NCBI RefSeq assembly: GCF_042477335.2
Contig: NC_091246.1
Location: 14,877,001 to 14,941,000 of the forward strand
Reading direction: 5' to 3'
DNA: 64,000 nucleotides
Source: Ovis canadensis
Lineage: Eukaryota; Chordata; Mammalia; Artiodactyla; Bovidae
Shown piece after piece: positions 47,276-58,675 of this stretch. The notes beneath the pieces were generated by a model. That model was not told the origin of the DNA and made no database searches. It worked only from the letters and a program-made list of their open reading frames with translations. Positions within the stretch are counted from its first letter, which is position 1. Each line of letters begins with the position of its first letter. Both the position numbers and the translations under genes were made by a program.

Positions 47276-48159
47276 TATCTGGAGGATCCTCAGAAACCTG
47301 CTTCATGAAAGTCTGTACATAGAATGATTGTATAATTGAGTCCATTTGGATCCACAGGGGCTCACAAGAGTCAGAACAATTTTTATATACTTACTTGGCT
47401 TGAGTTTCCTAGAAAGTATGGGTGTGTACCTTTGGATTCTGTGTGGTATGATCAGACTTCCAGGTTGCCCTGGTGCTGAGATACTGCCTAAGAGATGGGA
47501 TTGCAGGGCTAAAACCAGGAGAGTGTTAACAAAGGTGATAAGTTGGCCACACTAATGCTGCATCCATGTGTGATGTGAACTTGGAATCCAGATTTCTTAC
47601 AGAACATTTTTTTCCCTTAACTTCTCAGTATGCAGCAATTTCCCTTGGTGTATCTGAGAGTCATTGCTTAGGATTTTTCTAATTCTCTTTTCATAAAAAG
47701 GGCAGCCTTTGGAAAGTCTAAAGTTAATATAGGTGTCTCTCTATCTATGTTTCCTGGATGTTAAATGCCATCTCTTGGATCTCTGGCCTATTTGTGGGTT
47801 TATACTCATAGGCCAGGATGCTTGTTAAACTTTACTGATCAGACTCTGAGTTTCCTTTTTGTTTCCTAGATGTTATTTCTCTCTCTTAAACATTTCTGTG
47901 TGTTTTTTTTAGTTCTTATATTTAATACAGCATATTTATGCATTTTTAGTGAGACAGTTCCTTGTTAACTGCTTACCATCTTACTAGAGTGGTGGATATC
48001 TCTATAATAATTGCATTTTCTATAACAAGCATGTAAATAAAAAAATTACACTTGTGAAGGGTATAATGATGCTAAAATTCTTAACTTGCTGATCAGGAGG
48101 AATGAGAAATAGATATAATCTTTTGAGAAGATAATAAGAATTATGAAGTGCCTTGAAAA
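47276..48159. other. Unassigned non-coding stretch
   Basis: Nothing recognised. Confidence 0.42.
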
Positions 48160-48310
48160 GCTTTACATGCCTTAATCTAAGAATTGATCTTAAGGAAATA
48201 ATAAAAAATACAGGAAAAGTTTCAAGCACAAATACATTTTTCATAATGTTACTTATGATAACAATTGGAAGCAACTTAAACATCCCCAAATAAGAGGAAG
48301 ATGGTATCTT
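48160..48310 (+). mobile_element. Old L1 3' region fragment
   Basis: 'cttaaggaaataataaaaaa', 'ttatgataacaattggaagc', 'aacttaaacatccccaaata' match the end of ORF2/3' UTR of an old L1. Confidence 0.6.
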
Positions 48311-48364
48311 TCATATCCTTCAGTCTTTTACACAATTTTGGTTAGAAAAATTTTACTGAGGATT

Positions 48365-48535
48365 ATATGTACCACAAACTATGCTAAATAGTTTATATTA
48401 ATTTAATCTCCACAATTCATGAGCTAGATGTTATTATTCTTTCCATTTTACAAGTGCGAAGACTGAGTCAGTTTTTGGAGAGAATGTCAGTCTGCCTGAC
48501 TCCAAAGCTTATTCTCAAAACCACTAAGCTAGGAC
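48365..48535 (-). mobile_element. MIR SINE, reverse orientation
   Basis: 'ctttccattttacaagtgcg', 'aagactgagtcag', 'ctgcctgactccaaagctta', 'aaccactaagctagg' in complemented order. Confidence 0.75.
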
Positions 48536-48594
48536 CTCACAATTGCATTTAAATTTTAGAGTAAAACCAAAAGTGTCTTCCCGCCCTTTCTCAG

Positions 48595-48800
48595 GTATGT
48601 GTTTTGCAAATATTTTCTCTCATTCTATGGTATTTGTCTTTTGATTTTCCTAATTGTATTTTTCTGAAGGACAGAGTTTTAAATTTTGATGCAGTTCAAT
48701 TTATCAGTCTTTTCTTTGGTGGATTATATTGTAAGTTTCTGTCAGATCTTTGCTTAACCTAAGGTCACAACAATTTTGTCCTGCTTCTTTCAGAATTTTC
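48595..48800 (-). mobile_element. Old L1 fragment, antisense
   Basis: 'gcaaatattttctctcattc', 'tttgtcttttgattttccta', 'cagttcaatttatcagtctt' are complemented L1 3' region. Confidence 0.72.
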
Positions 48801-48924
48801 ATAATATATGTCACACTAGACATCATATTGAGATTACTATGATGATGTTTTAAAGAATAAGGTTGTTTACTTATTCTTCTCTGTAACTCCATGAGGAAAA
48901 TCACGGCTGGCAGGTAGGAGTTGC

Positions 48925-49125
48925 TGTAGCGTTGTGCTTGAACTCTAGGGCTGTAGACTGGGATTGTGTGGGTCTGAGTTTTAGCCTCACTGCTACCTAT
49001 GTGGCTTTGACAAGCTATTTATTTAAGTTTCTCTCGTCTATAAAAGAGTGAAATAAGAGTGCCCACCTAATAGGCTTGTTATGAAGACTTAATGAGTTAT
49101 CCATGGAAAGTGCATACAGCAATGC
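48925..49125 (+). mobile_element. MIR SINE
   Basis: 'tgggtctgagttttagcctc', 'actgctacctatgtggcttt', 'gttatgaagacttaatgagt', 'ggaaagtgcatacagcaatg'. Confidence 0.7.
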
Positions 49126-49359
49126 TATCTCATTATATTACCAGAGTTGCTCAGTTTGTTTTCATTGAGGGAAGAGGAGATGAGTGGAGGAATGAACTAT
49201 GAATGAATACCTGAAGGCCGATTTCCCCTTTTTGGACTTTCTTATTGCCATTAACACTTACTATCTTTCTCCATTTTCGCCAGGCTTCAACTCTCAGGCA
49301 TCTCCTCCTTATTTTGCCACTCATATCCATGTGTCCATGTGTGAATGAATTTATCCAAT

Positions 49360-49990
49360 ATGCATTTATGTCATTAATTTTACAAGTACTGAGTACCTGG
49401 TAAAAATTCTTAAAAACAGTTTAACTTCTCAGTTGGAAAATAAAGGGTCAATTCTTGCCACTCAGAACTTTTAATCTAGTAGACAAGAGTATACATGATC
49501 AAAACAGAAGACACAGAATAACATGGGTAGGTACAAATAAAGTGCTGTCAAAATCTGAGGTAGAAGGCATATGTAGAGTTCTTGTCATGTAGGAATATTT
49601 GCAAAGGCTAGTTAGAGAAGGTGACACCTGAAGTTTATTTCTTCATCTCATAGAGTTTTAAAATAGGTATTTCTGTACAGTGAGTGGCTCTCTGCTAGAA
49701 GAGATTCAAGGACCTGGGGCCCTTCCATTTATGATTGCTTTACTTTCATTGCATGACTTCCAAGGTTGTCTGCTTCAGACTGGCAGAAGGGAGAAGAGCA
49801 AAGAGGATTATATGTGAGAGACTGTAATGATCAGGTCTGGAAGTGGCGGCACCCATCATATCAAGTCATTCTGTACTGTCTAGAACCAAAGCTCATGTCC
49901 ATGTCTAACTACAAGGAAGCCTGGGAATGGTAATCTCACTGTGTGCCCAGGGCAAAGAGGAGATGGACATGGTAAACAGTTAGCTAGTGT
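49360..49990. repeat. Probable ancient interspersed repeats, family not assigned
   Basis: Two parts look familiar from mammalian genomes: 49,370-49,640 ('gtactgagtacctgg ... ggtgacacctgaag') and 49,690-49,985 ('ctgcttcagactggcagaag', 'actacaaggaagcctgggaa', 'ctcactgtgtgcccagggca'). I cannot assign names with confidence. Confidence 0.4.
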
Positions 49991-50283
49991 CCATCTCAAT
50001 GCATGAAGAATTTAGAATAGCTATATATGCTGTGAGAGTATTCCATAATAGTTTAAAATAGCCAGTCGTTGTCAGGAAAACACTGCTACAGAAAGACTCA
50101 TGAAGAACAGAAAAAGAAAAGTTTTGCTCAAGAGGTTCAGTGTTAAAGGGGTAATTAGTTAACTTTCTGCGCTGTTTCTATGAAGTATGTTTTCTAAAAG
50201 AGGGGAAGAGCAAGTTCCTTTTTTGTTTCCGTGATTCTTATACAAATTGTTCTCCTGAGCAACCAACTCATTCAACTAATACC

Positions 50284-51437
50284 AGCTAATTCTCTAATCC
50301 CATACATAAAAATAAACTCAAAATGGATGGACCCACAGTGAAGGAAACTATAAGCAAGGTGAAAAGACAGCCTTCAGAATGGGGGAAAATAATAGCAAAC
50401 AAAGCAACTGACAAAGAATTAATCTCAAAAATATACAAGCAGCTCCTGCAGCTCAGTTCCAGAGAAATAAATGACCCAATCAAAAAATGGGCCAAAGAAC
50501 TAAACAGGCATTTCTCCAAAGAAGACATACAGATGGCTAACAAACACATGAAAAGATGCTCAACATCACTCATTATCAGAGCAATGCCAATCAAAACCAC
50601 AATGCGGTACCATCTCACGCTGGTCAGAATGGCTGCTATCAAAAAGTCTATAAACAATAAATGCTGGAGAGGGTGTGGAGAAAAGGGAACCCTCTTACAC
50701 TGTTGGTGGGAATGCAAACTAGTACAGCCACTAGGAGAACAGTGTGGAGATTCCTTAAAAAACTGGAAATAGAACTGCCTTATGACCCAGGAATCCCACT
50801 GCTGGGCATACACACCAAGGAAACCGGAATTGAAAGAGACACATGAACCCAAATGTTCATCGCAGCGCTGTTTACAATAGCCAGGACATGGAAGCAACCT
50901 AGATGTCTATCGGCAGGTGAATGGATAAGAAGGTACATATACACAATGGACTGTTTCTCAGCTATTAAAAAGATGCATTTGAATCAGTTCTAATGAGTGG
51001 ATGAAACTGGAGCCTGTTATACAGAGTGAAGTCAGAAAGAAAAATGCCAATGCAGTATATTAACACATATATATGGAATTTAGAAAGATGGTAACAATGA
51101 CCCTATATGGAGACAACAAAAGAGATACAGATATAAAGAACAGACTTTTGGACTCTGGGAGAAGGCGAGGGTGGGATGATTTGAGAGAATAGCATTGAAA
51201 CATGTATATTATCATATGTGAAACAGATCACCAGTCCAGGTTCAATGCATGAGACAGGGTGCTTAGGGCTGGTACACTGGGATGACCCTGAGGGATGGGA
51301 TAGGGAGGGAGGTGGGAGGGGGATTCAAGATGGGGAACACATGTACAGCCATGGCTGATTCATGTCAATGTATGGCAAAACCACTACAATATTGTAAAGT
51401 AATTAGCCTCCAATTAACATAAATAAATTATTTTTTT
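50284..51437 (+). mobile_element. Ruminant L1 3' copy, about 1.15 kb, relatively young
   Basis: Carries the ORF2 C-terminus and a full 3' UTR ('gacatggaagcaacctagat', 'catggctgattcatgtcaat', 'ttgtaaagtaattagcctcc'). An internal deletion joins 'aaaatggatgga' to 'cccacagtgaaggaa' near 50,330. Similarity to the L1 consensus is high. It abuts another L1 of the same orientation at 51,440. Confidence 0.92.
50323..50772 (+). pseudogene. L1 ORF2 C-terminal remnant (149 codons)
   Basis: C-terminal part of the L1 ORF2 protein. It keeps the Cys-rich motif C-W-R-G-C, then His, then C-W-W-E-C at about residues 116-132. A one-base loss ('ctatgg' to 'ctagg', about 50,731) shifts the frame and gives the stop after N-W-K; the true continuation lies in the frame 50661-50846. 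Endonuclease and reverse-transcriptase domains are absent. Confidence 0.85.
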
Positions 51438-51439
51438 TT

Positions 51440-52291
51440 AATGGGCAGAAGACCTAATTAGATATTTCTCTAAAGGCTACATACAGATGGCCAACAGGCA
51501 CAGGAAAAGATATTCAGCATCACTAGCTATTAGAGAAATTCAAATCAAAGCTACAATGAGACATCACCTTACACCAAACAGAACGGCCATCATCAAAAGA
51601 GTCTACAAACAATAAATGCTGGAGAGAGTATAGGGTAAAGGAACCCTTGTTCAGTGTTAATAGTAATGTAGATTGGTACAGCCACTGTGGAGAATGATAT
51701 ATAGGCTCCTTTAAAAAAGCTAGTAATAGAGCTAGCATATCATCCAGCAACACATTCCTGGTCATATATCTAGAGAGAACCATAGTTCAAGAGGATATGT
51801 AACCCAAATGATCATTACAGTGCTATTTATAATAGCCAAGACATGGAAGCATTCTAAATGTCCATTGAAAAATGGGTAAAGAAGATGTGGTACATATACA
51901 CAATGGACTATTACTCAGCCATCAGAAATGAAATAATGCAATTTTGCAGTAACATAGATGGACTTAAAGATATTCATACTAAGTGAAGTAAGACAGACAA
52001 AGACAAATATCATATGATATCACTTGTATGCAAAATCTAATAATAAAATGCTCCAAATGAACTTATTTACAAAATAGAAACAGACCCACAGACATAGAAA
52101 CCAAACTTATGGTTTCCAAACGAAAAGGTTGAGGAGCGGCAAATTGGGAGTTTAGGATTGACATATGTACACTACAGATATTCAAAAACAGATAACCAAC
52201 AAAGACCTACTATATAGCACAGGGAACTCTGCTCAGTATTCTATAATAACATAAATGGGAAAAGAATTTGGGAAAGAATAGATATATGTAT
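51440..52291 (+). mobile_element. Older L1 3' region, left part
   Basis: Same region of L1 as the neighbour (from 'agatatttctctaaaggcta' to 'tatatagcacagggaactct') but much more diverged and with a different 3' UTR ('accaaacttatggtttccaa'). Interrupted by a BovB at 52,292; the 3' tail resumes at 54,217. Confidence 0.88.
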
Positions 52292-52376
52292 ACAGGAGAC
52301 AGGAATCAAGACCACCCCCAAGAAAAAGAAACACAAAAAAGCAAAATGGCTGTCTGAGGAGGCCTTACAAATAGCT

Positions 52377-53207
52377 GTGAAAAGAAGGGAAGCAAAAAGC
52401 AAAGGAGAAAAGGAAAGATATAAGCATCTGAATGCAGAGTTCCAAAGAATAGCAAGAAGAGATAAGAAAGCCTTCCTCAGCGATCAGTGCAAAGAAATAG
52501 AGGAAAACAATAGGATGGGAAAGACTAGAGATCTCTTCAAGAAAACTAGAGATACCAAGGGAACATTTCATGCAAAGATGGGCTTGATAAAGGACAGAAA
52601 TGGTATGGACCTAACAGAAGCAGAAGATATTAAGAAGAAGTGGCAAGAATACACAGAAGAACTGTACAAAAAAGATCTTCACGCCCAAGATAGTCACAAT
52701 GGTGTGATCACTCACCTAGAGCCAGACATTCTGGAATGTGAAGTCATGTGGGCCTTCGGAAGCATCATTATGAACAAAGCTAGTGGAGGTGATGGAATTC
52801 CAGTAGAGCTCTTTCAAATCCTGAAAGATGATGCTGTGAAAGTGCTGCACTCAATATGCAAGCAAATTTGGAAAACTCAGCAGTGGCCACAGGACTGGAA
52901 AAGGTCAGTTTTCATTCCAATTCCAAAGAAAGGCAATGCCAAAGAATGCTCAAACTACCACACAATCGCACTCATCTCAGACGCTAGTAAAGTAATGCTC
53001 AAAATTGTCCAAGCCAGGCTTCAGCAATATGTGAACCATGAACTTCCAGATGTTCAAGCTGGTTTTAAAAAGGCAGAGGAACCAGAGATCAAATTGCCAA
53101 CATCTGCTGGATCATGGAAAAAGCAAGAGAGCTCCAGAAAAACATCTATTTCTGCTTTATTGACTATGCCAAAGCCTTTGACTGTGTGGATCACAATAAA
53201 CTTTTGA
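52377..53207 (+). pseudogene. BovB linker and N-terminal reverse-transcriptase remnant (276 codons)
   Basis: Conserved through residues 1-232 (KSKGEKERYKHLNAEFQRI, KASGGDGIPVELFQILKDD, W-P-Q-D-W). A small deletion near 53,065, after V-Q-A-G-F, changes the frame, so the last 45 residues are out-of-frame translation. The genuine frame continues elsewhere and the rest of the RT is in 53307-53666. Confidence 0.87.
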
Positions 53208-53306
53208 AAATTCTAAAAGAGATGGGAATAGCAGACTGACCTGCCTCTTGAGAATCCTGTATGCAGGTCAGGAAGCCCTGGACATGGAACAACAGACTGG
53301 TTCCAA

Positions 53307-53666
53307 ATGGGAAAAGGAGTCCGTCAAGGCTGTATATTGTCACCCTGCTTATTTAACTTCTATGCAGAGTACATCATGAGAAATGCTGGACTAGAAGAAG
53401 CGCAAGCTGGAATCAAGATTGCCGGGAGAAATATCAATAACCTCAGGTATGCAGATGACACCACCCTTATGGCAGAAAGTGAAGAAGAACTGAAGGGCCT
53501 CTTGATGAGGGTGAAAGAGGAGAGTGAAAAAGCTGGCTTCAAGCTCAACATTCAGAAAACTAAGATCATGGCATCTTGTCCCATCACCATGGCAAATAGA
53601 TCGGGAAACAGTGGAAACAGTGTCAGACTTTATTTTGGGGAGCTCCAAAATCACTGCTCGTGGTGA
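53307..53666 (+). pseudogene. BovB reverse-transcriptase core remnant (119 codons)
   Basis: Contains G-V-R-Q-G-C-I-L-S-P near the start and an intact Y-A-D-D at residues 48-51 (53448-53459). Frame is lost about 53,580 by a deletion in 'catcacttcatggcaaat'. Confidence 0.85.
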
Positions 53667-54216
53667 TGGCAGCCATGAAATTAAAAGACGCTTACTCCTT
53701 GGAAGGAAAGTTATGACCAACCTAGATAGCAGATTCAAAAGCAGAGACATTACTTTGCCAACGAAGTTCTGTCTAGTCAAGTCTAGTCATGTATGGATGT
53801 GAGAGTTGGACTGTGAAGAAAGCTGAGCGCCGAAGAATTGATGCTTTTGAACTGTGGTGTTGGAGAAGACTCTTGAGAGTCCCTTGGACTACAAGGAGAT
53901 CCAACCAGTCCATTCTAAAGGAAATCAGTCCTGGGTGTTCTTTGGAAGGAATGATGCTATAGCTGAAACTCTAGTACTTTGGCCACCTCATGTGAAGAGT
54001 TGACTCATTGGAAAAGACCCTGATGCTGAGAGGGATTGGGGGCAGGAGGAGAAGGGGATGACAGAGGATGAGATTGTTGGATGACATTATTGACTCGATG
54101 GACATGAGTTTGACTGAACTCTGGGAGTTGGTGATGGACAGGGAGGCCTGGCGTGCTGCGAATCATGGGGTCGTAAAGAGTCAGACATGGCTGAGTTACT
54201 GAACTGAACTGAACTG

Positions 54217-54297
54217 ATTGCTGAGTTGCTTTCCTGTACACCTGAAATGAATACAACATTGTAAATCAACTGAAGTTCAATATAGAATAAAAAATTT
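54217..54297 (+). mobile_element. Older L1 3' tail, right part
   Basis: 'gctttcctgtacacctgaaa', 'acaacattgtaaatcaactg' and an A-rich end complete the L1 broken at 52,291. Confidence 0.88.
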
Positions 54298-54355
54298 AAA
54301 AGTTAGAAAAGAACAATTATAACAATATTCTGTAATAATGGTTATATGAATGTGG

Positions 54356-54372
54356 TCTCTCTCTCTCTCTCT
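54356..54372. repeat. (CT)n microsatellite
   Basis: Eight CT units. Confidence 0.95.
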
Positions 54373-54779
54373 GAGAACACCTTATTATACTGTATTCATC
54401 TTTCTTCCTGTAGTGATGTGTCATGATAAAATGCCTGTGTGATGAGATGAAGTGAAGTGAATGACATAGGCATTGTGACTTAGTGTTAGGCTACTATTTA
54501 TCTTCTGACAAAATATGCCAGAAAAAGGATCATCTGCTTTGGGTGATTCTGGATTATGGAGCCATTTGATATCAACGGTTGGATGTCATGAATAGACATC
54601 AATTATTGGGGATCCCAGCCAAGACAGAATGGGACAGTGTGAGATTTCATCATGCAACTCAGAATGGCATGCAATTTAAAACATTAATTGCTTATTTCCT
54701 TAATTTCCCATTTAATATTTTCAGACTGGAGTTTACCACTGATTAGTGAAACTGTGAAAGCAAAGCCATGGATAAAGAA
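54373..54779. other. Unassigned non-coding stretch
   Basis: Nothing recognised. Confidence 0.45.
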
Positions 54780-54960
54780 ACTACTATAATTTATTTATCT
54801 ATTATATTACTAATGGACATCAGGGTAATTTTCTGCTTTTGGCTTTGCTAATACTGCTTATGAACATTCTAGTACATGCCATTTGCTGATGAAATATATG
54901 CTGTTCTTTTAGGAATATACCTCAGAGTGAAATTACAGATCGTAAATTATTAGGCAACCT
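54780..54960 (-). mobile_element. Old L1 fragment, antisense
   Basis: 'atggacatcagggtaatttt', 'cttatgaacattctagtaca', 'aggaatatacctcagagtga' follow complemented old L1 3' UTR. Confidence 0.6.
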
Positions 54961-55479
54961 TTTAATCCATAGAGCCAGTTGTAATTTTATGTTTCTCTTT
55001 TCATTCTCTGTATCATCTGAGCTCCCCAAATCTGCTATTCCTGATTGGAGCAAGGCTAAAAAGGAATTAACCACTCATTTTCTTATAGTTCTTCCATCTT
55101 GATTATGGATAGGAGAGACTAGTTTTTTGTCCCTCAGCCTTCTTGGCCTGCACTGATGGAGATCTCTAGAGTGTCTTTTCACCTATTCTGGAGTTGGGAG
55201 AGGGAAAGTATCTGACTTGTCTGATAATAGTGAGATGCTGATGAGGACTGGGCTATAATAAACTCTTTCAAAGGACCAAAAGCCATTTGGAACCATCCAT
55301 TCATACATTTCCCATTGTCATATCATTAACAGAAATACTATGTCTATGCTCTTCCCTCAAATGCTGGTGGAAGGCATAGGTAGGTCATGAAATGGTCAAA
55401 GAGAAAGGATGGCAGGAGCCGCAGCAGGACAGGATGCCAGAAGATTAAAGTTTTTCCTTCTCTACTCTTGCTGCTGTTC
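54961..55479. other. Unassigned non-coding stretch
   Basis: Nothing recognised until the L2 begins. Confidence 0.42.
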
Positions 55480-55950
55480 CAGACATCTGGCCACTCAGCC
55501 CAGGAACCTGGGAGTCAGCCTTCTCATTATTTCACTTTCACATTTAATCAATCAGTAATTTTCATTTATTTTGCTCTTATTGTCTCTTAAATCTGTTCTT
55601 TCTCCGTTCTGCTTGCCATAGTTCAGTCTCACATCATCCATCTTCCTCTGTATCACCAGTGTTTTAGCTGCCCTTCCTCCTTTACTCCTCACCCCGTCTC
55701 AGACACTTGTGCTCCATTTATCACTTCCTTTCATTTGATAGAACTGGGGGATTCTAAAATAGAAATCTGATTGAAATACTTATTCCCTAACCCAAATCCT
55801 CCATTAAGCCCCATGGCCTTCGGTATAAATCACAAAGTATATTTGGATATACCTGACAAGTTCAAGGGTTAAGTATGAATATAATATGATTCTTGTCTAT
55901 TTCTTCATCTCCTGTCTTACTGGTTATCTCTCCCATGGAACCTTTTGTTC
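55480..55950 (+). mobile_element. L2 LINE, part left of the pentamer array
   Basis: L2 3'-half landmarks in order: 'cctgggagtcagccttctca', 'tcttaaatctgttctttctc', 'attctaaaatagaaatctga', 'aaatcctccattaagcccca', 'cttcggtataaatcacaaag' and 'gttccagctacactg' at the border. In L2 the last box (a 'ccagccacactggcc'-like motif) is followed by more LINE sequence; here it runs straight into the repeat. Confidence 0.72.
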
Positions 55951-56867
55951 CAGCTACACTGCACTATATTACACCACACCGAACTACACTGTGCTACACT
56001 TCATAACACTACATAACACCACACCATGCCACACTACACTACACCAGACCACACTATACTGTATCACACCACACCACATCACCCCATACTACACTATACT
56101 GTACCACACCACACCACACTGTACTACACTACACCACAGCACACCACACTACACTATACTACACCACACCACACTACACTATACTACACCACACCACACC
56201 ACACCACAATACACTATACTACACCACACCACACTACACCAGACCACACTATACTGTATCATACCACACCACACCACACCACACTATACTATACCACACC
56301 ACACCATAGTACACTACACCATAGCACACCACACACACCACACCACACCACACCACACCACACCACACCACACCACAGTACACTACACCAGACCATACTA
56401 TACTATATCACACCACACCATACCACCCCATACTACACTATACTGTACCATAGCACACCACACTGTACTATACTACACCACAGCACACCACACTACATTA
56501 TACTACACCACAGCACACCACACTACACTATACTACACCACAGCACACCACACCACAATACACTATACTACACCAGACCACACTACACCAGACCACACTA
56601 TACTATCACACCACACCACACCACAACACACTATACTATACCACACCATACCATAGTACACAACACCACAGCACACCACAAACACCACACCAGACCACAC
56701 TATACTATATCACACCACACCGCATCACCCCATACTACACTATACTGTACCACACCACACCACACTGTACTACACTACACCACACCACACCATACCACAC
56801 TACACTATACTACACCACACCACACCACACCACACTACACTATACTACACCACACCACACCACACCA

Positions 56868-57961
56868 CAATACAGTATACTACACCAGACCACACTACAC
56901 CAGACCACACTATACTATATCACACCACACCACACCACACCACACTATACTATACCACACCACACCATAGTACACTACACCACAGCACACCACACACAGC
57001 ACACCATACCACACCACACCATACCACACCACACCACACCACACTACACTACACCAGACCATACTATACTATACCACACCACACCACACCACCCCATACT
57101 ACACTATACTGTACCATACCACACCACACTGTACTAAACTACACCACACCACACCACACCACACTACACTATACTACACCACACCACACCACACTACATT
57201 ATACTACACCACACCACACCACACCACACCACACTATACTATACCACACCACACCATAGTACACTACACCACAGCATACCACACACACCACACCACACCA
57301 CACCACACCACACCATACTACACTGTACTGTACCACACCACACCACACTGTACTATACTACACCACACCACACTACACTATAGTACACCACACCACACCA
57401 CACCACAATACACTATACTACACCACACCACACCACACCACACCACATTATACTACACCACACCACAATACACTATACTACACCACACCACACCACACTA
57501 CACTATACTACACCACACCACACCACACCACAATACAGTATACTACACCAGACCACACTACACCAGACCACACTATACTATATCACACCACACCACACCA
57601 CACCACACTATACTATACCACACCACACCATAGTACACTACACCACAGCACACCACACACAGCACACTATACCACACCACACCATACCACACCACACCAC
57701 ACCACACTACACTACACCAGACCATACTATACTATACCACACCACACCACACCACCCCATACTACACTATACTGTACCATACCACACCACACTGTACTAA
57801 ACTACACCACACCACACCACACCACACTACACTATACTACACCACACCACACCACACTACATTATACTACACCACACCACACCACACCACACCACACTAT
57901 ACTATACCACACCACACCATAGTACACTACACCACAGCATACCACACACACCACACCACAC
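56868..57961. repeat. 663-bp higher-order repeat within the array
   Basis: Rare variants recur at a fixed offset of 663 bp: 'caatacagta' at 56868 and 57531, the 'cacacacagc' phase break ending at 57000 and 57663, 'gtactaaact' at 57131 and 57794, 'catagt' at 56966/57629 and 57255/57918. Copy 1 is thus about 56,868-57,300 plus the start of copy 2; copy 2 continues to about 57,961. After that the offset becomes 723 (for example 'catactacactgtactg' at 57314 and 58037), so 60 bp were gained in copy 2. Confidence 0.88.
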
Positions 57962-58334
57962 CACACCACACCACACTACACTACACCAGACCACACTATA
58001 CTATATCACATCACACCACACCACACCACACCACACCATACTACACTGTACTGTACCACACCACACCACACTGTACTATACTACACCACACCACACTACA
58101 CTATAGTACACCACACCACACCACACCACAATACACTATACTACACCACACCACACCATACTACATTATTCTACACCACACCACACTAGAATATACTATA
58201 CTACACCATACCACACCACAATACACTATACCACACCACACCACACTACAGTATACTACACCACACCACACCACACCACACCACACTACACTATACCACA
58301 CCACACCACAATACACTATACTACACCACACCAC

Positions 58335-58600
58335 ACCACACTACATTATACTACACCACACCACAATACACTATACTACACCACACCACACCACACCACA
58401 CTACATTATACTACACCATACCACACCACAATACACTATACTACACCACACCACACCACACCACACTACATTATACTACACCATACCACAATACACTATA
58501 CTACACCACACCACACCACACTACATTATACTACACCACACCACACCACAATACACTATACTACACCACACCACACCACACTACATTATACTACACCACA
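58335..58600. repeat. Sub-array with 55-65-bp period
   Basis: 'ctacattata' starts at 58341, 58401, 58466, 58521 and 58581, spacings 60, 65, 55 and 60, all multiples of five. 'CATAGT', frequent before 57,924, is absent here, so the two ends of the array grew by different unit sizes. Confidence 0.88.
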
Positions 58601-58675
58601 CCACACCACTCCACACTACACTATACTACACCACACCACAATATACTATGCTATACTACACTACACTACACTACA

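Larger units (their letters stand above)
52292..54216 (+). mobile_element. BovB LINE, about 1.9 kb, inside L1
   Basis: Truncated at its 5' end at the codons for Q-E-T-G-I-K-T, full to the CTGAA tail 'gaactgaactgaactgatt'. Its 5' junction reads 'tatgtatacaggagacagg', a few bases that could belong to either element. Internal deletions at about 53,065, 53,236 and 53,270. Confidence 0.94.
55951..58675. repeat. 2.7-kb ACACC-type pentanucleotide array (minisatellite-scale)
   Basis: About 540 units of five bases, mainly ACACC, ACACT, ATACT, ATACC and ACAGC with GTACC, GTACT, AGACC and ATATC variants. Distances between variant units are mostly multiples of five. The plus strand has almost no G, the minus strand is GT-rich with GG about every five bases. 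Higher-order structure is present (see next entries). Three bases of phase are lost at CACACACC/CACACACAGC sites. No gene; the 256- and 314-codon frames across it are translations of the repeat (Thr/His/Pro/Tyr only). Confidence 0.97.

Noticed and set aside
50286..50897. 203-codon minus-strand frame
   Set aside because: It is the antisense of L1 ORF2 and 3' UTR; the genuine coding sense is the plus strand (50323-50772).
55886..56970. Two plus-strand open frames of 256 and 314 codons
   Set aside because: They translate the ACACC array into Thr/Pro/His/Tyr runs. A pentamer lacking stop triplets stays open in several frames, so length is no evidence of coding.
55951..58675. The array as a CRISPR locus or telomeric repeat
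   Set aside because: There are no unique spacers between identical repeats, and the unit is not TTAGGG. It is a simple-sequence array in a mammalian genome.
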